Shown: positions 47,464 to 56,321, counted from the first letter of the stretch. The stretch: 64,000 nucleotides of DNA from Flavobacteriales bacterium (GCA_018402085.1 JAGYJM010000002.1:62001-126000), one strand, 5' to 3'. Made by a program: numbers and translations. The notes: generated by a model from the letters alone, not told the origin.

Positions 47464-47650
47464 TCGGGGATCGGGGATGGAGGATCGTTGGAATCAGGGA
47501 ACATAGAGGGAGTGACGGGGGCGCATCATTGCGCCCTAACATCCTTTGGTATTCACGGATAGGGACGCCTGCCAGGCGTCCGGGTATCCGCAACGATACT
47601 CGATTTCACGTATGCACAAGGTTTCTTTTCTAGAAGGCGTTCCTCTTTGT
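47464..47650. repeat. array C left leader (shared flank)
   Basis: Nearly identical to 37684-37870, including the simple repeats, GGGCGC palindrome, GGACGCC-N4-GGCGTCC hairpin and leader. Array C is therefore closer to array A than to array B on this side. Confidence 0.8.
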
Positions 47651-48255
47651 GGTAAACGGTGATTCTCGTGACGCGAACATTCCCGGACGCCAGGATGGCG
47701 TCCCTATCCGCGTTAACAGCGATTCGGGTAACCCGAACATTCCCGGACGCCATGTTGGCGTCCCTATCCGTGTAAACGGCGATACCCGTGACGCGAACAT
47801 TCCCGGACGCCAGGATGGCGTCCCTCTCCGTGTAAACGGTGATTCTCGTAGTCCGGAAATTCACGGACGCCAGGATGGCGTCCCTATCCGTGTAAACGGT
47901 GATTCTCGTGACGCGAACATTCCCGGACGCCAGGATGGCGTCCCTCTCCGTGTAAACGGTGATTCTGGTGAGCCGAATATTCACGGACGGCTGGTAGGCC
48001 GTCCCTCTCCGTGTAAACGGTGATTCTCGTAGTCCGGAAATTCACGGACGGCTGGGAGGCCGTCCCTCTCCGCGTTAACGGTGATTCTCGTGACGCGAAC
48101 ATTCCCGGACGCCAGGATGGCGTCCCTATCCGTGTAAACGGTGATTCTGGTGAGCCGAATATTCACGGACGCCAGGATGGCGTCCCTCTCCGTGTAAACG
48201 GTGATTCTCGTGACGCGAACATTCCCGGACGCCGGGCGGCAGGTCGCCACCCCAA
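47651..48255. repeat. 60-bp palindromic repeat array C (10 units)
   Basis: Ten units of the 60-base repeat. Two adjacent units (about 47986-48003 and 48046-48064) have the stem GGACGGC/GCCGTCC, and the last is degenerate (GCCGGGCGGCAGGTCGCC). It lies downstream of the exonuclease-phosphatase cargo gene. Confidence 0.92.
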
Positions 48256-48267
48256 TCGAATACCCTC

Positions 48268-48297
48268 AAAAAAGCAGGCGCCGCAAGGATGCGGCGC
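48268..48297 (-). terminator. hairpin terminator after EEP cargo gene
   Basis: A perfect GCGCCGC/GCGGCGC stem with loop AAGGAT (78-84 and 91-97 of this hundred) is followed on the minus strand by a T-run. About 80 bases separate it from the end of the coding region. Confidence 0.7.
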
Positions 48298-48379
48298 GGG
48301 GAATGGTTATAGAACTTCGAACAACGAACCACCAACTATTTACGATTCACTATTTATTACTTACAACTTACGATTCTTC

Positions 48380-49537
48380 TTATTGCTTGACGAAGCGAAG
48401 CGTGGCAGAGCTGGTGGATGTACCCATCATGTTCGCATCCCGCGTTTTTACGCGGAAAAAATAAACGCCGGGAGCAAGATCAACCACGTTCAAGTGGAAA
48501 ATAGTTGAGAAAGGGCCGGAAAGCGTGTGGATCAAACGACTGAACGAATCGAACAGGAGCACCTCTTCAGTATGGGCCGGAAGCTCAAGGATCAGGTGGT
48601 CGCGAACGGGATTCGGATACAACGCGATCGACTGCGCTGCAAGAGAGGGCGCCGTCAGCTGTCCGGGAGTGTAGCGCATGGCTACCGGACGGTGATCCGA
48701 AACGCTGTTGTCATAGGAGAACCAGCTTGAAAATGCGTCGTCAGGACGAAGGGTGGTGACCTCCGTATCAGGGGTAGCGAGGAGCGGGATCAGCTCGTTG
48801 GAAACCAGAATGTGATCGAGGTGGGAAGGCCACGAAGGGTATGACCAAAAGTAGCTGCCTCCCGTAGAGAGCTCATAATCGGCGAAGGCGTAGTTGGGAT
48901 CGTCAAGGAAGGGTTGAAATACGTTGTTGGGCGCGGTATCCGTGAGCTCGTCATTCAGGTCGCCGAGGATGACCACCGCCCGGTTAAACCAGGCGCCATC
49001 GGCGTAGTTCTTGAGCAACTGTATCGCCTCAAAGCGGCGGTTCTCTTCATCGTACGGAAGGCTGGTGTCAAGGGTACCATCACCACAGCACTTCAGGTGG
49101 TTGTTCACGAACACATATTCTTCGCCGAAAGCGCTTACTTCAAGCACCTGAGGTGAACGGGGAAAGGCCGCCCAGTAAGTAGATTGCGTGTAGATCTCAT
49201 ACGATTGGTTTACGGTGACTACATCCGGCTTCCATGCCCAGGCGAGTCCGCCGTAATATTCAGAAGCAAAGTGCACCTCGTATCCACCGATGTTTTCAAG
49301 CGTCTCGCGAAAGAGGGTGGTGTCGCTGATCTCCTGAAAGGCGATGAGGTCGAGGTCATAGGCGGTGAGGATTTCCTCTACAAAGCCGGCTGTGGTGCCG
49401 CTTTTCGGAAACCACTCGATGTTCCAGGTGGCGAAATCAAACGTCTCATCTTGCCCGAATGACAACACGCTGAAATCTTGTCCGCGCAGATTTATAGCCA
49501 ACACACAGAAGCAGAAGATCATTAGGAGATAGCGCAT
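48380..49537 (-). CDS. secreted endonuclease/exonuclease/phosphatase-family protein
   Basis: The 385-aa protein has a signal peptide (MRYLLMIFCFCVLAINLRG) and an EEP fold: ATWNIEWF (about residue 38), LIAFQEI, VFVNNHLK, VILGDLND and HLDHILVS, then SDHRPVAMRY. All the usual metal and catalytic residues are visible. A T9SS type A sorting domain follows (about 300-385; LYPNPVRDHLIL). It is likely a surface or extracellular nuclease or phosphodiesterase. Its 3' end faces array C. Confidence 0.87.
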   Translation of the reverse strand: MRYLLMIFCFCVLAINLRGQDFSVLSFGQDETFDFATWNIEWFPKSGTTAGFVEEILTAYDLDLIAFQEISDTTLFRETLENIGGYEVHFASEYYGGLAWAWKPDVVTVNQSYEIYTQSTYWAAFPRSPQVLEVSAFGEEYVFVNNHLKCCGDGTLDTSLPYDEENRRFEAIQLLKNYADGAWFNRAVVILGDLNDELTDTAPNNVFQPFLDDPNYAFADYELSTGGSYFWSYPSWPSHLDHILVSNELIPLLATPDTEVTTLRPDDAFSSWFSYDNSVSDHRPVAMRYTPGQLTAPSLAAQSIALYPNPVRDHLILELPAHTEEVLLFDSFSRLIHTLSGPFSTIFHLNVVDLAPGVYFFRVKTRDANMMGTSTSSATLRFVKQ

Positions 49538-49615
49538 GGAGGAATTGAAAATGAAAAATGAATAATTAAAAATGTCAGGACAGTTTCAGCGAAGGTTGGT
49601 TCAACCACCAACCAA

Positions 49616-51637
49616 TTAGGTAAACGCATTATCACCGTCACCATCCTGAATATGCAGTCCGCGAATGGCTTCGGGGTGGAACCGGTGACCGAAGAAGGCA
49701 TTTTTGATGACTTCTTTTTCTGCTTTAATTGGCAAACCGGTGGCTGCGAGCTCAGATTTTGCCACGGGATGGTAGGTTTTGATCTTTTTCACGTTTAATG
49801 CTGCCGCGTGAAGTGCCATGGCTTGCACGACGTGTTTCTTTTCGCGCTCTATCTCTGTCGTATACACATAAGGCGTCGTCATACGGTCGTCACGGATACT
49901 CAGAATGACGAAGCCAATCAAACGGGCATCGTCGCTGAAGACCTTAAACGCCTGGTACATGAAACGTCCGGCTGTAGAAGAGAAAAACAGCCGCTCTTTC
50001 GTGCGGTCATTGAAAGGCGCTGAAATGACCCAGGGGTAGCGAAGGAGCCAGTTGAGCTCAGCGGTGGTGCGCTTGGTGAGTTCTTCGTGCCGATAGAGGC
50101 GAATGAAATGCTCTGTCTCGCGGTCGATTTCCTGCAGGTACTCCAGTTGCTCCGGGGGCAGCGAGGATTGCCGCTGTGTGAGCCATTCACTGACCTCTTC
50201 ATCCGAACCCAGCTCAAACTCGGTGCCGCTGATTTCTTTCTTCCAGAGCTTACCCGAGCGCTCTGCGGCTTTTTGTCCGAGTTCCGTAAACTCACTGCAA
50301 CCGATAGCGCCATCGTACCAGTTGTGGATGCGATCGAGGATGCTTTGTCCGATGCCTTTACCGCCGTACTCGGGGTGGGTCCACCAGCAGGTCAGCCAAC
50401 CGATTTTCTTCTTCTTCCCGGGGAGGTTCAGGATGTCAGGCATGACCCCGAGGTAGCCGATCAACCGGTCGTTGTCGTGCATGGTGACCAGGGCGAGGTC
50501 TGAGCGTTGAGCACGTGGATTTTCTACGTGGGCACGGGCGCGGTAGCGGGTAATCGGAATGTTTTTTTCTTCCTGGCGCCAAAAGGCGCCGGATGCGATC
50601 TCGGCATCCAGCTCAGCGATCGTGTAGGTGCGCAATTCGCTGAACGGACGTCTGATGCGGTCTGAACCTTCAGCCATGCGCTTCTCTTTCGCATCAAAAC
50701 AGGTAGTGATTACGGATGCAGGCTCAGCATCTGTGTTTTCAAACCACATCCGCTGCAGGTTGGTGCTGATGACATCGTCTTGCAGTTCAGCGGTGCCGAA
50801 GGTGAGTTCGCAGAGGTTTTCTTCTTTGATCGTTTCAAAGAAGCGCTGAGAAACGAACTGATCGTGAAAAGGGAAGGCGAAGACCTTGTAGTCAAGGTCA
50901 AAGGTTTCAGTGACCCACTTCATGCTCTCGCGGGTCTGGCGAAGCTGCTCTTCAAGGTCAACCGTGCAGTACTTCGCATGGTCAATGCTGTGTCCGCCAA
51001 ACGTGAAACCTTCGCTGATCATCTCGCGCACCTGTTCGGAGGTGAGGTAAGGCTGCACCTTATTGAGCCATTCTTGTTGATCGAAGTGCATCAATTCGGC
51101 GACCTGGTCAACCAGGTGTTTCTGCCGGTACTCGAGTGATTTGATGCGTTCTTTGAAGCTGTTGCCACCAATGTGGTGATCGTTGAAGAAGGTATCAATT
51201 TCACGTACGTTGTAGCTCGCGGGTTGTGTGAGGTATTGCTCAATCAGCAGGCTGACTTTATTCCTGTAGAAGAGGTCTTTGTTGTCAACGAAAGCCTTGT
51301 TCAGGAAGAAAGTGGCCGGAATGCCCTTGCGGAGGAGTATCGGACGAACGATTTCAAAAAGCTCTCGGAATCCGTCGTCAAACGACAGGAAAAAGCTTTT
51401 CTCCGGAATACCTTGTCCGTCTTGAACCGATGCGCGGAATGCGTGCAGATCTATCGGACGATAGTTTGCGAGAAAGTGGTCGAGGTCTTTCTCAAACGCT
51501 GCCACATTCCGGAAGCTATAGAGGTGCTTGACATGGGGGGCGTCTGCATCCGAAACCATGTGATAGAACGGCAGGATGCCCTGTCGGCTGCGGTTAAATA
51601 CTTTGGTTTCCGGTTGGTCTGTAGTCTTCGTCTCCAT
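49616..51637 (-). CDS. polysaccharide deacetylase fused to GNAT acetyltransferase
   Basis: The 673-aa protein joins a NodB-type deacetylase (about residues 25-300; FLSFDDGF at about 86, GGHSIDH at about 216, AFPFHDQF) to a GNAT domain (about 360-480; HPEYGGKGIGQSIL at about 424). About 190 further residues follow, resembling another acyltransferase half. The deacetylase metal site is intact (Asp-Asp, His-x3-His). A deacetylase and an acetyltransferase in one chain could swap acyl groups on a glycan; this is inference. No signal peptide is seen. The start METKTTDQPE is chosen; an earlier ATG lies in repeat DNA. Confidence 0.8.
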   Translation of the reverse strand: METKTTDQPETKVFNRSRQGILPFYHMVSDADAPHVKHLYSFRNVAAFEKDLDHFLANYRPIDLHAFRASVQDGQGIPEKSFFLSFDDGFRELFEIVRPILLRKGIPATFFLNKAFVDNKDLFYRNKVSLLIEQYLTQPASYNVREIDTFFNDHHIGGNSFKERIKSLEYRQKHLVDQVAELMHFDQQEWLNKVQPYLTSEQVREMISEGFTFGGHSIDHAKYCTVDLEEQLRQTRESMKWVTETFDLDYKVFAFPFHDQFVSQRFFETIKEENLCELTFGTAELQDDVISTNLQRMWFENTDAEPASVITTCFDAKEKRMAEGSDRIRRPFSELRTYTIAELDAEIASGAFWRQEEKNIPITRYRARAHVENPRAQRSDLALVTMHDNDRLIGYLGVMPDILNLPGKKKKIGWLTCWWTHPEYGGKGIGQSILDRIHNWYDGAIGCSEFTELGQKAAERSGKLWKKEISGTEFELGSDEEVSEWLTQRQSSLPPEQLEYLQEIDRETEHFIRLYRHEELTKRTTAELNWLLRYPWVISAPFNDRTKERLFFSSTAGRFMYQAFKVFSDDARLIGFVILSIRDDRMTTPYVYTTEIEREKKHVVQAMALHAAALNVKKIKTYHPVAKSELAATGLPIKAEKEVIKNAFFGHRFHPEAIRGLHIQDGDGDNAFT

Positions 51638-51709
51638 CGTGGGTTGTTCCGGTTGGACGCGCAATTTAAGGAATCGGACCCCTTCGGGACCCACAGCTCA
51701 CTGAAATGC

Positions 51710-51766
51710 TACCCTGAATTAGGGGAGCTCCCGAGGTCGAGTAGCGGTCATCGGGTGAGGGGTTCC
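51710..51766 (-). repeat. two-hairpin repeat (CTCAG family), diverged copy
   Basis: Reverse-oriented copy of the family described at 59364. The CCCTGAATTAGGGG constant stem is clear; the variable stem is CCCGA/TCGGG. It lies upstream of the deacetylase gene. Confidence 0.6.
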
Positions 51767-51832
51767 TGGACCGCTGACAGCAGACCGCCGACAGCAGACC
51801 GCTTCTCAGCATGAAGCATTATATTAGCCATC

Positions 51833-51848
51833 CGCCGCTTTCGCGGCG
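51833..51848. repeat. CGCCGC palindrome upstream of the C1 peptidase
   Basis: CGCCGC-TTTC-GCGGCG followed by a run of A and GAACC, 27 bases before the peptidase ATG. It is an intergenic member of the family that also falls in signal-peptide codons. TATATTAG just before it (51821) is a near match to a -7 element. Confidence 0.7.
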
Positions 51849-51874
51849 CAAAAAAGAACCAAACCTGAATACAC

Positions 51875-52987
51875 ATGCGCAATTTGCTTCTGATCATCGT
51901 TGCTTTTGCAACGCTTCAACTCTCTGCCCAGGACAATGCCTACAAGATCACTGAAACGCTGAACCTCGAGGCTACGGAAACCAAAGACCAGTGCCGCACC
52001 GGAACGTGCTGGAGCTATTCTACCGTTTCCTTTCTCGAGAGCGAGCTCATTCGCATGGGAAAAGGCAATTACGACCTCAGTGAGATGTTCAATGTGCGCG
52101 TGACCTACCCGAAGAAAGCTGAAATGTATGTGCGCTACCACGGTAAACATCAATTTGGTCCTGGGAGTCTTTGCCACGATGTGATCAAAGCGATGGAAAC
52201 ACATGGTGTAGTGCCTGAAGAAGCTTACTCCGGCATCAATTACGGGGCAGAGCGCCACGACCACGGGCAGATGGATGAAGTGCTGAAGGGAATCGTTGAG
52301 GCAGCAGTAGATAAGCCGAGTACTGCAACCGGGATGAAATGGATGGAAGCCGTTGAGTCAACCCTCGATGCCTATCTTGGAGAGTACCCTGCGACCTTTA
52401 CTTATGAGGATAAAGAGTATACCCCGGCGAGCTTTCGCGATATGCTCGGATTGAATGCCGATGACTACGTGAGTCTGACTTCATTCACTCACCATGAGCT
52501 GTACGAACCGTTTGTGCTCGAAGTGCCCGATAACTTCTCGCATGGTATGTTTTACAACGTTGAGCTCGATGAACTGCAGCAAACCGTGGTAAATGCCCTC
52601 GAAAACGGTTACACCGTTGCCTGGGACGCTGATGTGAGCGAGCCCGGGTTCAGCTTTCGCAACGGTATGGCCATCATCGCGCCTGAAGGAGTGGCACGCG
52701 ATCAGATCTTCACGGAAGTGCGCGAAGAACCGAACGTTGATGAGGAAATGCGCCAGCAAGGCTTCAACAACATGCAGACTACCGACGATCACCTGATGCA
52801 CATTACGGGCATGGCGAAGGACCAGAACGGTAATCTGTACTTCATCGTCAAGAACAGCTGGGGTACCGGGAATGAGCAGAACGGCTACCAGTACGTGAGT
52901 ATGCCGTACTTCCGTATGAAGACCGTCTCGATTTTGCTGCATAAAGACGGCATACCGAAGGCGCTGCGCAAGAAGATCGAACGCTGA
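51875..52987 (+). CDS. C1-family cysteine peptidase (bleomycin hydrolase-like)
   Basis: The 370-aa peptidase has a signal peptide (MRNLLLIIVAFATLQLSAQ), the catalytic cysteine in GTCWSYS (about residue 44), the histidine in HLMHITGMA (about 309) and the asparagine in KNSWG (about 327). It belongs to the C1B/PepC-like branch, but unlike cytosolic PepC it is exported. It probably trims peptides in the periplasm. mtgA follows after 30 bases. Confidence 0.9.
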   Translation: MRNLLLIIVAFATLQLSAQDNAYKITETLNLEATETKDQCRTGTCWSYSTVSFLESELIRMGKGNYDLSEMFNVRVTYPKKAEMYVRYHGKHQFGPGSLCHDVIKAMETHGVVPEEAYSGINYGAERHDHGQMDEVLKGIVEAAVDKPSTATGMKWMEAVESTLDAYLGEYPATFTYEDKEYTPASFRDMLGLNADDYVSLTSFTHHELYEPFVLEVPDNFSHGMFYNVELDELQQTVVNALENGYTVAWDADVSEPGFSFRNGMAIIAPEGVARDQIFTEVREEPNVDEEMRQQGFNNMQTTDDHLMHITGMAKDQNGNLYFIVKNSWGTGNEQNGYQYVSMPYFRMKTVSILLHKDGIPKALRKKIER

Positions 52988-53017
52988 TACGTTTTGTCAG
53001 GGTAATCCATCACAGCT

Positions 53018-53737
53018 TTGGCAAAGAAGCGTACCCGTAGATCATCGAAGAAAGTAAGCCCTGGGCAGAATGTCTGGCGTCGCGTGCGTAGGTTCATTGT
53101 TCGGGTAGCACTCGCTTTCATTGCTGTTTCTGTCATTTGGGTACTCGCCTTGAAATGGATCAATCCACCCACAACTATCTTGCAACTCTACACCGGCGTT
53201 GAGCACAAAGGTGACTGGCTCGACTACGAAGAATTGAGTGCTGAGATGCGATTAGCAGTGGTCGCCAGTGAAGACCAGCGTTTCTTCAAGCACTGGGGTT
53301 TCGACACCGATGCCATTTCTCGCGCCATCGAATACAACCGCACACACGAGCGAACCATCGGCGCGAGCACGATCTCCCAGCAAACCGCAAAGAATGTTTT
53401 TTTGTGGCCCTCCCGAACCTGGTTGCGGAAGGGCCTCGAAGTATGGTTTACTGCCTTGATTGAAGTTTTCTGGAGCAAGGAGCGCATCCTTGAGGTGTAC
53501 CTCAACGTGATCGAGATGGGGCCGCAAACTTACGGTGCCGATGGCGCGGCGCAACATTTCTTCAAGACTTCAGGTAAGCAACTTACTCGGCGCCAGGCAG
53601 CACTGATTGCCGGCGCACTGCCTTCGCCGCGCAAGTCAAATCCCGGTAAGCCCACCGCGTACCTTACCAAACGCGGACAGCAGATCGAGAAGCAAATGCG
53701 CCTGTTGGGTGGGACGTCATTTCTGGAGAAAGACTAA
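53018..53737 (+). CDS. mtgA: monofunctional peptidoglycan glycosyltransferase
   Basis: The 239-aa enzyme has a basic N-terminus, one membrane helix (about residues 28-48) and a GT51 domain (VVASEDQRFFKHWGFD, GASTISQQTAKNVFLW, KERILEVYLNVIEMG, RRQAALIAGALPSP). It polymerises lipid II glycans. TTG at 53018 is the only start between an upstream in-frame stop (53003) and the conserved region, so translation may be weak. It follows the C1 peptidase by 30 bases. Confidence 0.92.
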   Translation: MAKKRTRRSSKKVSPGQNVWRRVRRFIVRVALAFIAVSVIWVLALKWINPPTTILQLYTGVEHKGDWLDYEELSAEMRLAVVASEDQRFFKHWGFDTDAISRAIEYNRTHERTIGASTISQQTAKNVFLWPSRTWLRKGLEVWFTALIEVFWSKERILEVYLNVIEMGPQTYGADGAAQHFFKTSGKQLTRRQAALIAGALPSPRKSNPGKPTAYLTKRGQQIEKQMRLLGGTSFLEKD

Positions 53738-54041
53738 CGGTCTGACAGTCTCACGGTCTAATGGGCGTGCATATGGGTAGCAGGCGCGATAAATCGCGTC
53801 CATATACGACGCTATAAAAATAAGAGCAGCGCAATAATGCGCTGATTTAAGAATTTTCCCAGTTTCCCTATCTCCCGTGCTTCCGAAATGTCGATGAGTC
53901 GATACGTCCATTGGTCCATAGGTCGATAAGTCTATGCGTCTCTACGTTACGATATCCCTAACTTATGCCCCTCAACTTGACATAATCGATTATTCTGCTA
54001 TGTTACGGCGTCATTTTTAGTGAACCGTGTAGAAAGAAAAC
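53738..54041. other. palindrome and simple-repeat gap before kamA
   Basis: Contains GGCGCGATAAATCGCGTCC (about 53783-53801), a GCGCAATAATGCGC palindrome (about 53826-53840), TTTCCCAG repeats and GTCGATnnGTC-type repeats up to 53945. A TTG at 53977-53979 and TATGTTAC at 53999-54006 with 19-base spacing form a weak promoter candidate for the radical SAM gene. No gene is seen. Confidence 0.6.
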
Positions 54042-55361
54042 ATGATTAAATCAGAAAACAAGTACCGCGTTTTTGCGCTGAGAAATTTCAGAAACATCCC
54101 CCAGATCCAGGAGCACCTCTCAGAAGAAGAGCAGCACATCATCGAAGTGGTGGGCAATGTGCTTCCGTTCAAAGTGAACAACTACGTGATTGACGAACTC
54201 ATCAAATGGGATGACGTTCCGAACGACCCCATCTACCAGCTGACCTTTCCGCAGCGTGAAATGCTCTCTGATGCGCATTTCGAGAAAATGGAAAAAGCTC
54301 TCGCGGCTGACCTCAACAAAGCTGACCTCAGCAAGGTTGCCAATGAAATTCGCCTTGAGCTGAATCCGCATCCGGCCGGGCAAGAATCAAATGTTCCGGA
54401 AATTGATGGTGAGAAGCTTACCGGGGTGCAGCACAAGTATCGTGAAACGGCGCTGTTCTTCCCAAGTAACGGTCAAACCTGTCACGCTTATTGCACCTTC
54501 TGCTTCCGCTGGCCGCAGTTCGTAGGCATGGATGAGCTGAAGTTTGCGATGCGTGAAACCGAATTGCTTGTGAAGTACCTGCAACGCAATCCGCAAATCA
54601 CGGATGTGCTCTTCACCGGAGGTGATCCAATGGTGATGTCAGCGAAGAACCTGGCCAGCTACATTGAGCCCCTGATCAGCGGCGATGTGCCGAATTTGAA
54701 GACCATCCGTATCGGTACAAAGTCACTCGGCTACTGGCCCTACAAGTTCATCACTGACCGCGACGCGGATGACATGCTTCAGCTCTTTGAAAAAGTGGCT
54801 GAGAAAGGCATCCACCTGGCGTTTATGGCGCACTTCAATCATCCGAATGAATTGCGCACACCTGCAGTGAAAGAGGCCGTACGTCGTATCCGCGCAACGG
54901 GTGCGCAGATCCGCACGCAGTCGCCAATCATGAAGCACATCAACGACACACCGCAAGACTGGAGCGACATGTGGCGTGAGCAGGTAGATATGGGCATGAT
55001 TCCGTACTACATGTTCGTGGCGCGCGACACCGGCGCACAAGACTACTTTGCCGTAGAACTCGAACGCGCGTGGAAGATCTATCGCGAGGCCTACAAGAAG
55101 GTGAGTGGCGTCTGCCGCACCGTCCGCGGACCGTCAATGTCAGCTGACCCGGGTAAAGTGCACGTGAACGGCGTCACCGAGGTGAACGGCGAAAAAGTAT
55201 TCGTGCTCTCGTTCATTCAAGGGCGCCATCCTGACTGGGTGGGCAAACCCTTCTTCGCAAAGTACGACCCAAAAGCCATCTGGCTCGATGACCTCAAGCC
55301 GGCCTTTGGCAAAGAGGAGTTCTTCTACCAGGATGAGTTTGAGAAGATACAGTTGAATTAA
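54042..55361 (+). CDS. KamA-family radical SAM protein
   Basis: The 439-aa protein has the radical SAM cluster motif CHAYCTFC (Cys147, Cys151, Cys154) followed by RWPQF and the GGDPMVMSAKNL SAM-binding loop. It is related to lysine 2,3-aminomutase and EpmB. FRWPQF in place of the usual RFP/RFCxR suggests a branch with a different substrate. The PLP lysine could not be fixed by eye. No EpmA homologue is nearby; efp is 23 kb away. Substrate unknown. Confidence 0.85.
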   Translation: MIKSENKYRVFALRNFRNIPQIQEHLSEEEQHIIEVVGNVLPFKVNNYVIDELIKWDDVPNDPIYQLTFPQREMLSDAHFEKMEKALAADLNKADLSKVANEIRLELNPHPAGQESNVPEIDGEKLTGVQHKYRETALFFPSNGQTCHAYCTFCFRWPQFVGMDELKFAMRETELLVKYLQRNPQITDVLFTGGDPMVMSAKNLASYIEPLISGDVPNLKTIRIGTKSLGYWPYKFITDRDADDMLQLFEKVAEKGIHLAFMAHFNHPNELRTPAVKEAVRRIRATGAQIRTQSPIMKHINDTPQDWSDMWREQVDMGMIPYYMFVARDTGAQDYFAVELERAWKIYREAYKKVSGVCRTVRGPSMSADPGKVHVNGVTEVNGEKVFVLSFIQGRHPDWVGKPFFAKYDPKAIWLDDLKPAFGKEEFFYQDEFEKIQLN

Positions 55362-55409
55362 CCCCTCAGCCCCGCATCCGCGGGGCAGCTCCCCTTCGAA
55401 AGGGGAGCA
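55360..55409 (+). repeat. two-hairpin repeat (CTCAG family)
   Basis: AACCCCTCAG, variable stem CCCCGC/GCGGGG, then a CTCCCC/GGGGAG constant stem. It overlaps the last bases of the radical SAM gene's stop region and may help end its transcript. Confidence 0.7.
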
Positions 55410-55430
55410 CTTTTAGGTTACTTACAGAAA

Positions 55431-55470
55431 GGCGCCGCTCCCGATGTCTATCGGGAATGCGGCGCTTTTT
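55431..55470 (+). terminator. nested hairpin terminator after the radical SAM gene
   Basis: GGCGCCGC/GCGGCGC stem with the inner palindrome TCCCGAT/ATCGGGA, followed by five T. It has the same nested form as the site at 39078. Confidence 0.75.
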
Positions 55471-55862
55471 GCTTTTATAGGCATTGAGGGGACGGCTTAT
55501 AGCCGTCCATAACGAAGTCTTGAATGGTCTCATCAACCTCTCAGACCTCCGCTTCGCGAAGCCCAGCTCTCCCCATCTGAGGAGAGCCCTGGTCACTTTC
55601 CGAAAAGGGGTAAATCCTGATTTACTACTCATTATTCATTACTTTCCCAGCAGCCCGCGTCGGACGGCTATAAGCCGTCCCCTCAATTTTGTTGGGGTAT
55701 GATTCAGCAGCGCAAGTATGCGCTGATTTGAGAACTTTCCCAGTTTCCCAGTTTCCCAGTTTCCCAGTTTCCCCAGTAGGCCTTCAGACAGATACCAACG
55801 ACATCGACTTCACCATATGTGTACGTTAGATCTGAGAGATTGACTATATTCATTATGAAATA
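55471..55862. other. repeat-rich gap
   Basis: Contains GGACGGC palindromes in inverted order (about 55491 and 55663), a two-hairpin repeat copy (55534-55590), the module GCGCAAGTATGCGCTGATTT (about 55716) and four tandem CCCAGTTT units (about 55738-55774). No gene is seen. Confidence 0.6.
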
Positions 55863-56321
55863 GTGAAACCCATGTACTTGATCGCCCTTTTTCTGGCATT
55901 GGTCCCTTCTTCATCGGTGGAGACGTTCAGCATTGAAACAATAGATGGTGAAACTATAAGCGTGGCTGACGGCATGCACCTAACGGTAGTTTATATCTGG
56001 GAGCCAAAAGTTGAAGATGTCGTCAACGAATTTGAATCGCTAAACACAATCGCTTCCCAACACAAGGGTAAGTCGGTGCAGTTTATAGCGGTATGCACGA
56101 AAAAAGTCGAAAAGGTGACTGCTTATCTTGAACAAAGAGCCTTGAATTACCATCATGTTGCAGGGAAAGAAGCTAAGCGGGTCACTAAGGCGCTAAACCT
56201 GAATGGCATTGTGAAGACCATACCCAGGCATATTGTGATCGGCAAAGACGGAGAAATTTTGCAGTCTGCTGCCGGCAGTTGCAATACGATTCATACGCTA
56301 GTTGAAGAGGCACTGAAATGA
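55863..56321 (+). CDS. secreted thioredoxin-fold protein without CXXC
   Basis: This 152-aa protein (GTG start; an ATG at 55872 is an alternative) has a signal peptide ending near PSSSVE and a thioredoxin-like pattern: FSIETIDGETISV, LTVVYIWEPKVEDVVNEFESLN, VQFIAVCTKKVE, IPRHIVIGKDGEILQSAAG. Where TlpA-like proteins have W-C-x-x-C, this one has WEPKVED, with no cysteine pair. It should therefore not be a disulfide exchanger. A binding or scaffold role is possible. It is otherwise unassigned. Confidence 0.7.
   Translation: MKPMYLIALFLALVPSSSVETFSIETIDGETISVADGMHLTVVYIWEPKVEDVVNEFESLNTIASQHKGKSVQFIAVCTKKVEKVTAYLEQRALNYHHVAGKEAKRVTKALNLNGIVKTIPRHIVIGKDGEILQSAAGSCNTIHTLVEEALK

Noticed and set aside
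37871-48255. CRISPR arrays
   Set aside because: Repeats are contiguous with no unique spacers, units vary internally, and no cas gene is present.
30634-55361. EpmAB-type EF-P modification pathway from efp and the KamA-family gene
   Set aside because: The two genes are 23 kb apart, no EpmA is seen, and the FRWPQF motif differs from what I would expect of EpmB.
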